A stretch of DNA of 64,000 nucleotides, taken from positions 124,001 through 188,000 of the forward strand of contig CM033718.1 of NCBI GenBank assembly GCA_019671005.1, read 5' to 3'. Below, piece after piece: positions 1-11,940 of the stretch. The translations under genes and the position numbers were made by a program. This stretch comes from Hibiscus mutabilis. Taxonomy: Eukaryota; Streptophyta; Magnoliopsida; Malvales; Malvaceae. The stretch's first letter is position 1, and each line of letters opens with the position of its first letter. The notes beneath the pieces are model-generated. The model was not told the DNA's origin and searched no databases. It saw nothing but the letters and a program-made list of their open reading frames with translations.

Positions 1-3000
1 GTAAATTCTTTTCCAAATTACCAAGGAAATCTGAGTACTGTCGACACAAAGCCTTCTCTATACCACGAATGTGACACAACAACTCATTCTTTCGCTGGTC
101 GATGTGCCCAAAAACATTAATCTCCCATGAAGAAACAGATGAAGTGAACTTATCCAAATTCTCCTTGACCCCATCATCTTCATTCCACTTCCTCATAAGA
201 AAATCCGCAAAATTATGGTGCTTTTGCCAAGCAACAATAAACCAAAAAGGCTTAGTTCCCCCATCAGTAATCTCAGAGTGTAGCGTAACGAGCAAAGGGC
301 AATGGTCCAAACCTAGTCTCTCCAAATGTTGAACATGTGTACCCAAAAAAGACTCACACCAATCAAAATTAAAAAACATTTATCCAAACGTTGATAAAAC
401 TTCACGTTAAAAAGCCTACTACAACCCAAAGCCGAGACTGAACCTCTTCTCTGCTTCATTGATCGAATGATAGCGTTAAAATTACACCTAATGGGCCAAG
501 AGTGGCCAGTACCAGGGTCAAGCCTTTGCAACAGATCCCAAAGTAAATTACGTTTCACCGATGTTGGACTCGCATAAATAGCCGTAAAAATACCCAATTC
601 GAAGAAGAGACATCCCTAACACAACAATGAACAAACTGGTTTGATATCCTAACAATCTCAGCCTACACAGAGTTATCCCATAAAATCCAAATCTAACCAC
701 TGAAGCCATGCGCTTCAACATTAAACGAATTCGCAAACCCCTAGACGGCACAGGACACGATCAACGATTCTACCACTCACCATCGGCTCTATCAGAGCAA
801 CAAATTTCAAACGATAGAGACAAGTAAAATCCTTAAAATATCAATGAAATTCTGGGCTCGCTAGACCCTAACAATTCCAGAAAAAGCAACTAATCATTAA
901 AATAAATTCAAAGGGCAAGAGAGACCTCACCCGTACCTATTGGTCGATGATTTTCCTTATCATCGTCCAGGTTTGAGTTTAAAGCTGGGTTGGATAGCAA
1001 GTTGTGGTCACTATCAACCGTATCTGTCAAAATGTCCTATGACCCTATGTCTGATCCACCCGGTTCCAAATTACCAGCCTCATTATGCATGGTCCTTGCC
1101 CAGCCTCGATGTTGTTACTCAATGATTGAACTCATTCTGTAAGAATCGGTCGCGACGGTGCACGATAAGATGATTGTTTATTTACCTTAAGACCCTTTTA
1201 GAATATTCCCCGATGCCGCCCTTAGCCAAGACCATATTTCCCTTACCCATAGATTTTCGACCAACAATCCCCTTCTCACATTCATCGCACACCATGACAG
1301 CTATGTGATTACCGGAACCAACGTTGGACTATGAGAAATAGCCGCGGAACTCGTCCCAACCCTCAAGGGAACCACTTTTTCCTAAACCGCCACTGCTTTA
1401 TATCACGGGGCTAAACTTTTGAACCAACCCAACGTGCGGCCTTAGTCGAGTCCTTAAGACAAACGACTAAGTAAGCCTGAATCTTTAATCCGAAAGATCG
1501 AATTCCGAATGCACCGAAGAACGCAAGAACAAAAGAATAACAACTTAGAGAATTTAGAGTGAATGCGCTCTCTATTACTCAATAATAGATGAAAGAATGG
1601 ATCATTACAACTGAGGTGGGGAGGCCTCTAATTATAGTTGAGTCATCTCTAATCCGACGGTCCCTACTGATTTACATCAATGGCTTAGATACAACTCTAC
1701 CAACTACAAGGCATAATGCCAAGAATATTCCTTAGCTATCCATGGAAAGAATCTCCTATGTTCACATTGAGTGTTCACATAGGTGTGGATGGATAAGCCT
1801 TCTTGGATCTTCTCACGGTTTAGGCTAGTCTGGTGGTCTCTTCAAGCCCAAAGTGTGCCTTAGAACCTCATTGACACCTTGGTGTCACCCCGTGGTGCTA
1901 ATGACTCAGACCTTGGTTCACGGCCCGTTAGCACTACGCAACCCCTTATTTGTAGCACCATGAAACCCAGTAGTCCATTTCTCAGCCTCTTTCTTGCCCA
2001 TAGGCCGTTCCTCAACCAGACCCGCTACACCCGAGTTGTTCTCGATAACAGATTCAACATTACCATCGATGTCATCATCATTCTCAACACGTAGTACCTA
2101 AAATATGGACCACATATCCACATGATTATCCATACTCATACCCGAATCAGCTACCATTTTTTTTCTCGGCTGTCGGTTCTTGTTTTTCGCCAACAACCAC
2201 AGACCATACGGTGCCTCCAGAGTGACCGAACAGCTTTTTACCGTCCTCGATAAACTAACTGGACCCGCTTCAAGACCGCTTATACCACAAAAGCCTTATT
2301 ATGAGCATAAATCCTACACTTAAAGCAGACATTCGATAGCTCATCGTACTCAATATGTTGCACTAAGTCATCAATCCATATACAAGGTAGGAGCAGTTTA
2401 TTAAGGTCGACCACATTAGCCAACCGTGCAAAACGACCCCTCTCACCAGCTTCGGTATTATAATCAACGTGCACTACCTTCATAATTGTCATCGCTATGT
2501 ACTGAAAGAACGCTTGGTATAGTATCTAAAGGGTAATCCCGGTAATTGCACCCAAGCAACAACATGTGTTGGATAAAGTTTCAAAATGACAAAATTGTGT
2601 CGCCACGGTTGCACCGTCAAGTAATTGTCATAGATTGTCCAAGGTCCCATAGAGAGAACATGGGTATAATCTGCTTCTATCGCAAATTTCACCATGAAGT
2701 AATCATTTTCAAGATCAATCACTTGAAATTACCCCGTAAGGTTGTCAAAGAGCCTTGATTCGATTCATAAGAGTGCGATAACCCAAAGGTTTTCCTAGCA
2801 ATCGCACTATTAAGGTATTCCGCATACTATATAACTGGGAAATGACCATCTTTATTAACACGAACATCTGCATCGTTGATGAAAATCTCTTCATCACATA
2901 ATTCGATCCCTACACCCTTGGAGGCCTTGTCCACCCCAGACACCACACTCGCATATGAATTACCCAACTCATGTGTGCCCCCGGTTGTACCATCATTCAT

Positions 3001-3290
3001 CTGCTAACCCTCATCCACATCCGCAACATCCGCCCTATCAGATAGCTCCATCTCAACATCTCCATGTCCCCTGCCACTTTGTCATTCCTCACACGCTTAC
3101 TCTCTGGTAAATCTTCTACATGTATTGGAGATCCTAGTCGTTCCAACACATGAGGAAAGCTGAAACGCACCTAACTCCTCACCGGCCGTGTAGACCCACT
3201 CCCATCTGACGGGTCCGACAATTCTTCCAACAACAAATCTTCAAAAGTATGGTTATCGCCCGTTGCTAGGGTTTCACTCAGTCTTTTTTA
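1..3290 (-). mobile_element. Decayed L1-type LINE, 5' part, runs off the left edge
   Basis: Read on the minus strand, three pieces of a plant L1 element appear in the right order. At 2722-2495 and 2492-2280 lies the DUF4283-type ORF1 domain: GPWTIYDNYLTVQPW, then WVQLPGLP, then after a frame change RGRFARLANVVDLNK and a zinc-knuckle-like CFKCRIYAH that lacks the final cysteine. At 597-313 lies part of an endonuclease/exonuclease/phosphatase domain (TAIYASPTSVKRNLLWDLL, then SWPIRCNFNAI, where the family has GDFNAI). The reverse transcriptase would lie beyond base 1. Stops and frameshifts separate the pieces and 780-2280 is largely unreadable, so it is a fossil. The 5' boundary near 3290 is approximate. 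Confidence 0.8.
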
Positions 3291-3743
3291 TTATATACAC
3301 TCTTTTTACTCCACTTAAATTTATAAAAAAATGTTAAAGTATTTCTTATATATATATGGATATGATCTAATTAAATGGTGTAAAACTCATCTAGTTTGAC
3401 ACTGATCCATGGTCATTGGATGAGTGAAATGGATGGATGAAATTAATAGTAAAAATTGCAAAGATTATCACTTAGGAAAAAAGATAAAGAACTAATATGA
3501 GCCATTTATTATTCTCATCTAATGGTCTAAAAACTGTGTAAAAGTAATTAAGTTTTACACATGTAAGTGTTCCATTGTCATTGGATGAGTGAAATAGATG
3601 AATGAAATTAATAGTAAAAAATATAAAAATTATTACTTAGGAAAAAAGATAAAAAAATAATCTGAGCCATTTATTATTCTCATCTAACAGTCCAAAAATT
3701 GGGTAAAAATAATTAAATTTTAAACAATGTAAGTATATCTTAA

Positions 3744-3798
<55 letters not shown>

Positions 3799-4103
3799 GC
3801 ATGTTGATCTCTCGCGGCGGTATGCTACGAAGAAAGCGTATTCAACGTGAAATAATCAAAGCCGTCCAATTTGAAGCAACAAACAACATTAGGGTTCACA
3901 TCCACTAGGGTTTTATATTGGAAAACATTGCCCAATTACAACACTATAAATTGCGCCGAACCTAAAGTCATTTCCCCTTGCTCTGATTCTGCCCGCCTTC
4001 CATTGCAGAAAATATATTTGCAGCGGCAGACGAAGCTCTCTCTTGTTCTTCTTCCAATCCACTTTTTAGCTCCTGATTTTCGGTTTATAACAATCTACTC
4101 TAA
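3290..4103. repeat. Spacer with a diverged tandem duplication and an (AT)n microsatellite
   Basis: Two copies of a roughly 165-bp unit lie head to tail: the landmark tcattggatgagtgaaat occurs at 3413 and again at 3578, and the shared gagccatttattattctcatct block follows in each. An (AT)n run covers about 3750-3794. The last 250 bases before 4104 should hold the promoter and 5' leader of the helicase; I see no clear TATA box there. Confidence 0.7.
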
Positions 4104-7100
4104 ATGCCTTCTTTGGCTTTATCCGATCTCAAAGAGAAGAAAGAAGAGAAAGCGATGAAGAAGAAGATTGCTCTCGAAACCCCTGAATCCGACAAGAAAA
4201 CGAAGGTCAAGGAACCCAAGGTTAGAGAAGAGGAGAATGATTCGGCGGTGAAGAAGAGTAAGAAGAAGCGTAAGGCGTCGGAGCTCCAATTGGCAGAGGA
4301 GGAGAAGAGCGATGCGAGCTCTGAGCTCGTTGAGCCGATGGACGTGAAGGAGAAAAAGAAGAAGAAAAAGAAATCGAAAGTAGATGAAGATGAAGGGAAA
4401 AGTGAGGATCCTAATGCGATTTCCAAGTTCCGGATTTCAGAACCGCTTAGGGAAAAGCTGAAATCGAAGGGGATTGAGTCGTTGTTTCCTATTCAGGCCA
4501 TGACTTTTGATGTTATTCTCGATGGAACTGATTTAGTTGGGCGGGCACGTACTGGTCAGGTATAAATCTCGTTTTAGTTTGCTGCTGCTAATTTTCTAAT
4601 AGTTTTTTGCCATTGATTCATCCTATTTTATTAGGAAGGGATAACGATGTTGCTTTTGAAGTGAATATCAACTCCAGAATTTATTGAATACTGTAGATGT
4701 AGTTTAAACAGTTTTGCAAATGATTTAAGAAGTTTTCTTCTCAATAGCCATTGGACTTGTTTGATATTTTGCAGGGTAAGACACTGGCTTTTGTGTTGCC
4801 TATATTGGAGTCTCTAACAAATGGCCCTTTTAAAACTTCTAACACAACAGGACATGGCAGGGCGCCTAGTGTTCTGGTACTTTTACCAACCAGGGAATTA
4901 GCTAAACAGGTATTGCGTAATGAATCTAATTCTCTAGATATGCGAACTTCGACAGCACCATTCTTTTTCCTCTGAATCGTATGATTTAAACATTTTGTTT
5001 CTAGGTTTTTGAGGACTTTGAAGTCTACGGGGAGGTGTTGGGGCTGAAATCAAGCTGTTTGTACGGGGGTGCTCCTTACCACAGCCAAGAGATGAGCCTG
5101 AGGAGAGGGGTCGACATAGTTATTGGGACACCTGGACGCATAAAGGTAACCTAACGGTTTTTTTAGTTTTGGGGATGCCATTAAGTTCTATATTTGATGA
5201 TATTTGATGTTCTGTTCCAACTGGTGTAGGATCACATAGAGAGGGGGAATATTCACTTAGGGTCATTGAAATTCCGTGTACTTGATGAGGCGGATGAAAT
5301 GCTGAGAATGGGGTTTGTTGATGACGTTGAACTTATATTAGGTATGTTTTCTTTTTAATTCTACCTTTTTCATCGGAATGACATGATATTTGTATGTAAT
5401 TGTTAAAGAAATAGAAAACATTAGAAGAATGTATGGCATCTATCTGTGTGTGTAACATATCATTTTAATGTACATGTGGTATTGGTATTAATTTTCCAGG
5501 CAAGGTAGAAGACGCAAGTAAAGTTCAGACACTTCTTTTTAGTGCCACCTTGCCGGACTGGGTGAAGGGTGTATGTTCCTTAACTATTTTATCCCAATAT
5601 CTTCCCCATCCAAAGTAATTGAAATTTAGTTGATATAATTCCTGTTTGTTTGCCCCCTCTGATCACTGTTAACCGTTTTCCATTGCCAGATTGCTTCTAG
5701 GTTTCTTAAAACAAGTAAGAAGACCGTTGATCTAGTTGGTAATGAGAAGATGAAGGCTAGTACCAATGTTAGGCATATTGTGATGCCCTGTACTAAGTCT
5801 GCATGGTCTCATTTGATCCCAGATATTATTCGTTGTTATAGCAGGTTGGTTTCTAGTTTTAAAACAACATTATTGCTACAATTCAGGTCCCATATGATTT
5901 TGCTGAATCAGTTTCTTCTTTTCTTTTCTTTGTTGGATGGGTTTGATTCAGTGGTAGGAGAACTATCATATTCACTGAGACAAAAGATTCTGCTTCTGAG
6001 CTTTCCGGATTGTTGCCTGGAGCCCGGGCTTTGCATGGGGACATACAACAGGCCCAACGTGAGGTAGAGTGTTATGTAGATTGAAATCATTTTATCAAGC
6101 TATCCTAATGTAAAAAGTCCTCTGTTTTACTGTTTTTTCATTATTCATGTGCTATACTAGGTCACTCTTAAAGGGTTCCGCTCAGGTAAGTTCATGACTT
6201 TAGTTGCTACAAATGTGGCTGCCAGGGGATTAGATATCAATGATGTGCAGCTAATTATCCAGGTATGTTTGGATACACTTATTTTACAGAAGTTTGTGGT
6301 GTTCGTTCCTTTATGTTCTTATATATTGTTATTCAATTCCAGTGTGAGCCCCCACGTGATGTAGAAGCATATATTCATAGGTCTGGACGAACAGGGAGAG
6401 CAAGTATATAATAGTTTAGCTGTTCATTTCATTTTGGTAAATATGATACAATACTGAGAGTTACTAAAATTTCAGGCAATACTGGGATTGCTGTCATGCT
6501 TTATGACCCTAAACGGGCTAGCGTATCAAGGATAGAAAGAGAATCTGGTGTAAAATTTGAGCGCTTATCTGCTCCTCAGCCTCTCGATATTGCCAAATCT
6601 GCCAGTGTAGATGCGGCAAAATTAATAACTCAAGTGTCTGACAAGTATGCTTCCTGAAGCCATTATTCCATTGGTTTTTTGTTTGTGTTGTCAGTCACAG
6701 ATCTTAACTTTTATGAGATTGCAGTGTAATCCCTGCCTTCAAGGACGTTGCACAGGAGCTTTTGGAAACTTCTGGTCTATCGGCACAAGATCTACTTGCC
6801 AAAGCACTAGCCAAGGCTGCTGTGAGTTCTCGTTTGGCGGCCTATTGAGCATTTATATTCTCTTCATATTGTGAATTCCCGCCTTCTGGTATTTGGATTG
6901 AATAAACGAGTTGACTCTTGTTTTTTTCAGGGTTATTCTGAGATAAAGAGTAGATCCCTTCTGACATCTATGGAGAACCATGTTACGTTACTTCTAGAAG
7001 CTGGAAAGCCTATTTACTCACTTTCGTAAGTTCATTAAGGTTTCCTCATTTGTTTATCATTGTAAGTGATGTAGTGTATGAAAAGGAAGAGAAACAATCA

Positions 7101-7967
7101 GCTAGCGACCCAAGCACATGAAAATTCTTGAAAACATAGAATTCTGTTTGTATATCTACCATGATTTGAAGTAACAGTTTTATTATGTATTCGAAAATGT
7201 AATTAACTAGAGTACAATAAGTTTGAATGTATGAAATACAATATTACATGACAATCATCTCCTAAATAATTCGGTGAAAAAAATTCCTTGTTTGCTCCAC
7301 CATCATTTTTGTTTTGAGCTATCTAAATTCGGTTAATTTGTCCTGACTCCATACTTTTGCATGTCTTAGATTTGTTTTTGGTGTCCTAACAAGATTCTTG
7401 CCCGAGGAAAAGGTTCAGTCAGTGCAGGGTATGACCCTTACTGCTGAAGGAATGGGTGCAGTTTTTGATGTTGCAAAAGATGATGTAGATGCATTTCTTG
7501 CAGGTATTTTTTTTTTCTACTTTATCAAAGGCTTTTCTACTCTGTTGTGCCATTGTTTCACCGTATGAGATGTGTTCAAGTTCCTTTTTCTTTTAAAACA
7601 GTTTTGAGGAATTATTAGTTTTTCTTTTGCTAAAGTGTTTGTTCGCTTTTCTTACTGAATGCTGGGGTTAATTTTTTGGTTGTTACCGTTAATGTTGAGT
7701 TTAGGGTTTATTGCTTTCTCTTGCTTTGTGGTTTCAGGTGCTGAAAATGCAGCTAATGTTAGTTTAGAGGTGTTGAAGGATGTGTTGCCGGCCTTGCAAC
7801 AGAGAGATGAGTCGAGAGGTAGATTTGGTGGTGGACGGGGTGGTTATGGTGATAGAAATAGAAATGGTGGTGGTGGTAGGCTCTTTGGCGGCAGAGGAGG
7901 CCGTGGTGGATTTTCTTATAGGAGGAATGGTGGTGGGCGAGGCTCTTACAATAGTAAGAGATGGTGA
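4104..7967 (+). CDS. RH7: DEAD-box ATP-dependent RNA helicase, RH7-like (nucleolar, GUCT domain)
   Basis: ATP-dependent RNA helicase expected in the nucleolus in pre-rRNA processing; Arabidopsis RH7 (PRH75) is the closest type I recognise. I place 14 exons: 4104-4559, 4775-4909, 5005-5145, 5230-5341, 5500-5570, 5690-5844, 5952-6063, 6161-6262, 6343-6403, 6476-6644, 6725-6821, 6931-7025, 7370-7503, 7738-7967, all with GT-AG introns, giving 689 codons plus TGA. A lysine-rich N-terminus (residues 1-100) precedes a Q motif ending FPIQ, motif I ARTGQGKT (148-155), PTRELA, TPGR, DEAD at 263-266, SAT, ARGLD and HRSGRTGR. Then comes a GUCT domain (ELLETSG to VDAFLAG) and an RGG/GGR-rich tail ending SKRW. 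Length is close to Arabidopsis RH7. I see no lesion. The first ATG of the long frame is used. Confidence 0.95.
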
Positions 7968-9058
7968 GTGCACTACTCTTTACTTCAGCCAATATAATAA
8001 AATGGCTGGATCTGTTGTGGTTGAATCACACCACTTGAAGATGATAATGTGATAAATACGAACCTACACCGTTTGATCTAGCATGCCTTTGGAGTTAATC
8101 TGTAGTTTTTGTTTGTATCTTTAGGGTTATTTCTTTAAGAAAAATATATTTTTTATTATTATGTATTCATTTTCTGCAACCAAAACATTTAGTAGGAAAA
8201 ATGAATTTGAAGTAATTTTCAAGCATGCATGTGGAAATTTTCTCGTGTTAACATTGTGTTGTATTAACAAGGAAAATAATGTCAAAAATAGAATTTACAC
8301 TTTTAAATTTGAAGGCAATCCAAGGTTTTAATTTAGCGATATATGATAAAACTAAAATATTAAATTGCCAAAAAAATTGAGAAGGTCAATCATTCCAAAC
8401 CCTAAATAACGAGTGGTTGGGGACTCTCTAAGTGATTAAAAAGTAGTGAAATATATTGGTGACGATAGTTGTCGATTTGAAGTGAATACTTGTGGAATAG
8501 CCATTGGCCATTGGCCATTGGGAAGGTGATTTGGGCAAATATCTTAATCTTGTCCATACCTTGCATCCACCTCAAATCGGCTGCATTGCTATTTGGCAGT
8601 GCTACTGAACCAACCCTATTTATTTCTCTCGCAAATCCCAACCAACACATAGAAAAGAGAGCGTATATGCCAATTATTTTTAAGAATATAGTTCAAAAGA
8701 ACATTTATATATTAACAGTGCTGGTCTTGAATAAGCTTCGACTTGTGACTCGGAATGGAAATGTCAAATGTGGGTTCCAAAACAATATTTGTCGTCAAAT
8801 GAGTAAATAGGGGAACAGAGCATTGCCGGTGGTTGTCTCCACACCCATCTCTACTCCCATCTCCTGTGTTTTCACCCTTTTTTTTATATTTATTTTAGGT
8901 TTAATTGTACCCTCAGTCCTTATAATCTTTGAACTTCTAAAATATAGTCCTTCCACTTTTAAACTAAACAAATAATGAAATGCAATTATGGAATTAAAAC
9001 TAGGACTACGTTTAAAAAGCATGAAGAGTACAGGGATATGATGCATAAATTATTTCTA
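7968..9058. other. AT-rich spacer downstream of the helicase
   Basis: About 1.1 kb with no gene I can support. The first 200 bases are probably helicase 3' UTR. A short tandem of ggccatt occurs near 8504-8520. Reading frames of 80-106 codons here lack recognisable domains and lie opposite each other. Confidence 0.5.
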
Positions 9059-9487
9059 GGGTAAAGTACAGAAATGGTCACTAAACTATCTCTAAAAATA
9101 CAAAATGGTCACTGGACTTTCAAAAGCTACATAATAGGCATTAAGCTTTAGTTTTTATTACAAAATGATCACTGAGCCGTTAACTGGGAGGAGTGACAAT
9201 TAAGAAAATTGTATAATAACATATTTCATCCTCAATATTCACACTTTTAATCAATTTAGACATCAATAATGAGGGTTAAATTGATTGAATGTGTCAATAT
9301 GGTGGATTAAATGTTATAATATTCAAATTTTTATAAATTTCACGTCACCAAACTAATGACAGTTAATAGCGCGGTGACCATTTTGTATCAAAAACTAAAG
9401 TTTAATGTCCATTATGTAACTTTTGAAAGTTCGATGACTATTTTGTATTTTTAGAGATAGTTTAGTGGCCATTTGCATACTTTACCC
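9059..9487. mobile_element. Non-autonomous Mutator-like foldback element with 9-bp TSD
   Basis: Long imperfect terminal inverted repeats begin GGGTAAAG and end CTTTACCC; each arm is about 120 bases (left: gtcactaaactatctctaaa; right arm is its complement). Immediately outside lies a perfect 9-bp direct repeat, ttatttcta, at 9050-9058 and 9488-9496. A 9-bp target duplication with long TIRs is the hallmark of Mutator-superfamily elements. The element is 429 bp and has no coding capacity. It ends about 60 bp upstream of the KCS TATA-like box. Confidence 0.85.
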
Positions 9488-9550
9488 TTATTTCTATCTT
9501 TTGATTAAATGGGCATCAACCGCCAACGGTTCAACAGACATACTCATTCA

Positions 9551-9560
9551 ATATATTTAA
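9551..9560 (+). promoter_or_regulatory. TATA-like box of the KCS gene
   Basis: atatatttaa lies about 117-126 bases upstream of the KCS ATG, leaving room for a leader of about 90 bases. Position and composition are the only support. Confidence 0.5.
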
Positions 9561-9676
9561 ACACTTCCATTATAGTGCTTGTCAGATCTCAGCTCGAACT
9601 CCATCACCACTCTCTTCATTTTGTGGGCTGCTCTCTCTGATTTCAAACCAAATCTATCAACATTCCTCTCTCCACC

Positions 9677-11092
9677 ATGCTATCCAACCGATTCCATTCT
9701 ATTCTTTTGCCGCTTTCTCGATTCTTTGCTTTCATTCTCATGGCATTATCCGTTGAAGCTTTGTTTATCCTTCAAAAATGGCGACACCCCATTTTCCACT
9801 TCCTCTTACCATCCTACTTCCCCCTTTCCGCCATTAAAACCTACCTTTGGAACTCGAACCCTAGTCCCGTTTATCTAGTGGATTTCTCATGTTTCAAGCC
9901 ACCCAGCACTTGTAAAGTCCCGTTCTCCACCTTCATACAACATGCATCCATGATCGAATCTTTTGATGATGAGAGTGTAGAGTTCATGGCCAAAACCATG
10001 ACCTCTTCGGGTTTAGGGCAAGAGACCTATCTCCCTCCGGCGTTACACTGCATTCCACCGGAAACCCATCATCGAGACTCCATTAAAGAAGCTCAAATGG
10101 TGCTGTACCCTGTAATGGATGATCTCTTGTCCAAAACAAAACTGCCTCCACAAGACATTGATATTCTCATCGTCAACTGTAGTGGCTTTTGTCCTTCGCC
10201 TTCACTTCCCTCCATTATCATCAACAAATACTCCATGAGAAGTGATATCAAAAGCTATAATTTATCCGGTATGGGGTGCAGCGCAGGCGCCGTTGGTGTC
10301 GATTTGGCTCGAAATCTTCTCAAAACGTATAAGAACTCCAACGCCATTGTTCTCAGCACTGAAATATTATCCACTGGTTGGTATTCGGGTCATGAGAAGA
10401 CCAAGCTACTCCTGAATTGCGTCTTCAGAATGGGCAGCGCCGGAATCCTACTCACCAACAAAAAAGATGCGAAAAACAAATCGAAATATAAGCTTTTACA
10501 CAGTCTGAGAACCCAAAGAGCCTTTGACGACAAGGCTTACTTCGCTGCATTTCGTGAAGAAGACTCGACTGGGAAACTCGGCGTCACGTTCAAGAAAGAT
10601 TTACTACAAGCTGTTGGAGAAACTCTAAGGTCACACGTAACAATCCTCGGCTCCGAAATATTGCCTTTGTCTGAGAAAATACGGTATGCTGTCTCGGTCA
10701 TTTGTAAGAAATTCATGAAATCCGAGGAAATTTACATGCCGAGTTTTAAGAGCGTGGTGCAACATTTCTGTTTGCCAACTTCGGGGAGGCCGCTGATTAA
10801 AGAGGTGGCCAAAGGGTTGAAGCTTAACGCAAGAGACATGGAGCCTGCTGTGATGACACTCCGTAGGTTCGGGAACCAGTCTTCGTCTTCGTGGTGTTAC
10901 GAGCTGGGTTACATGGAGGGGAAGGGGAGGGTGAAGAAAGGTGACAAGGTTTGGGTTCTAGGTTTGGGAACTGGGCTCAAGTGTTGTAGTTTGGTTTTGG
11001 AGTGTTTAAGGCCCATTGTTGATGGGTCTGAACAAAGCCCGTGGAGCGATTGTATCCAACGGTATCCTGTACCTGTTGAGGTCGTTGATTAA
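9677..11092 (+). CDS. 3-ketoacyl-CoA synthase family protein, KCS3/12/19-like, lacking the active-site histidine
   Basis: The family condenses malonyl-CoA with long acyl-CoA in the ER to make very-long-chain fatty acids for waxes and membranes. Intronless, 471 residues, within the family's usual size. Residues 9-31 are hydrophobic and could anchor it. The FAE1/type III PKS-like core follows, with catalytic Cys201 in NLSGMGCSAG, FRMGSAGILLTN, and Asn400 in RRFGNQSSSS. The block that reads HFCIHAGG in active enzymes reads HFCLPTSG here, so the catalytic His (FAE1 His391) is Pro367; the His matching FAE1 His302 is Gln280. Cys and Asn being kept without His suggests a non-catalytic or regulatory member. 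Published work on Arabidopsis KCS3 as a modulator of KCS6 makes this plausible, but the subgroup assignment is from memory. The frame is fully open. Confidence 0.92.
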   Translation: MLSNRFHSILLPLSRFFAFILMALSVEALFILQKWRHPIFHFLLPSYFPLSAIKTYLWNSNPSPVYLVDFSCFKPPSTCKVPFSTFIQHASMIESFDDESVEFMAKTMTSSGLGQETYLPPALHCIPPETHHRDSIKEAQMVLYPVMDDLLSKTKLPPQDIDILIVNCSGFCPSPSLPSIIINKYSMRSDIKSYNLSGMGCSAGAVGVDLARNLLKTYKNSNAIVLSTEILSTGWYSGHEKTKLLLNCVFRMGSAGILLTNKKDAKNKSKYKLLHSLRTQRAFDDKAYFAAFREEDSTGKLGVTFKKDLLQAVGETLRSHVTILGSEILPLSEKIRYAVSVICKKFMKSEEIYMPSFKSVVQHFCLPTSGRPLIKEVAKGLKLNARDMEPAVMTLRRFGNQSSSSWCYELGYMEGKGRVKKGDKVWVLGLGTGLKCCSLVLECLRPIVDGSEQSPWSDCIQRYPVPVEVVD

Positions 11093-11940
11093 CAAGATGA
11101 TGCTTACAAATTTTAACTTTGTTCTCAGTATGTTTATGTAAAAATCATTAATTGCTAATATCATGCTTAATTGAAGGGCAAATTGTGGAGAAGAGAGTGA
11201 CGAAGTTGAAAAGGAATTGGGTGCTAGGCTCATTGTTGTAATTTGGTTTGGGACTGTTTGAGCCCCATTGTTGATTAGCCCAAATAAAGCCCATGGAACA
11301 ATTGTAACCAACGGTATCTTGTTGAGATTGTTTTTTCTATATAGTTGATGTCCAATTCATGGTCTATGTTTAGGATTCGTAGCTGTATCTTTTAATAATG
11401 TCGTCTTCAAAGTTTAAACCCGAGTTCTCTCCTTGAGAATACAATGTGCCTTGTCATTACACCCAACATTTGTTGGTTTTGAGATTGCTTATCAACAAGT
11501 TGTCCTTCGTGATTTTATTTTATAACCATCGGTTTCGACTTATTGGCAGATTAATTTAGATCAGAATTCAAACATCTCATCTTACTATACCAATTGGTTG
11601 TTGGTAGCTACTTGCATACCAATATGCTCACCAATAGTTATTCACTTTCAATTGATTAATCTTAGTTTAATTTCAGAGTTATTTAGTGGTGATTAATTAT
11701 TCACAAGTTTACTTTAATTATGTAAACCAAGTTGAAATCTCCCTAGAATCAAGAATTAATAAATATTCCCACCACATAAAGCATTTCCATCAATAGCTAG
11801 TAAGATTTTATTAGGTATATATGTCCAGTTTCAGGGTGAGATCCGATGAGATATATATCCACACGCACATTCGCTTACAAGTTACAACATGATCTAAACT
11901 AACTAAATCAAAGTAATACCAGCAGGATTCCAATGTCCTG
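11093..11940. other. Spacer between KCS and MADS-box gene (convergent ends)
   Basis: Holds the KCS 3' UTR, the degenerate KCS tail copy listed separately, and the 3' UTR of the minus-strand MADS-box gene. I see nothing else. Confidence 0.5.
11195..11335 (+). pseudogene. Degenerate partial copy of the KCS 3' end
   Basis: The stretch aligns by eye with 10928-11085, the last codons of the KCS gene: gtaatttggtttgggactgt against gtagtttggttttggagtgt, then agccccattgttgat, aaagccca/cgtgga, gattgta and ccaacggtatc in the same order, with a small internal deletion. It starts about 100 bases after the KCS stop and has no open frame of its own. It looks like the residue of a local tandem duplication of the gene tail. 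Confidence 0.8.

Noticed and set aside
7759..8052. Frames on both strands over the last helicase exon
   Set aside because: Shadows of the GGR-rich tail of RH7; the plus-strand RH7 frame explains the region.
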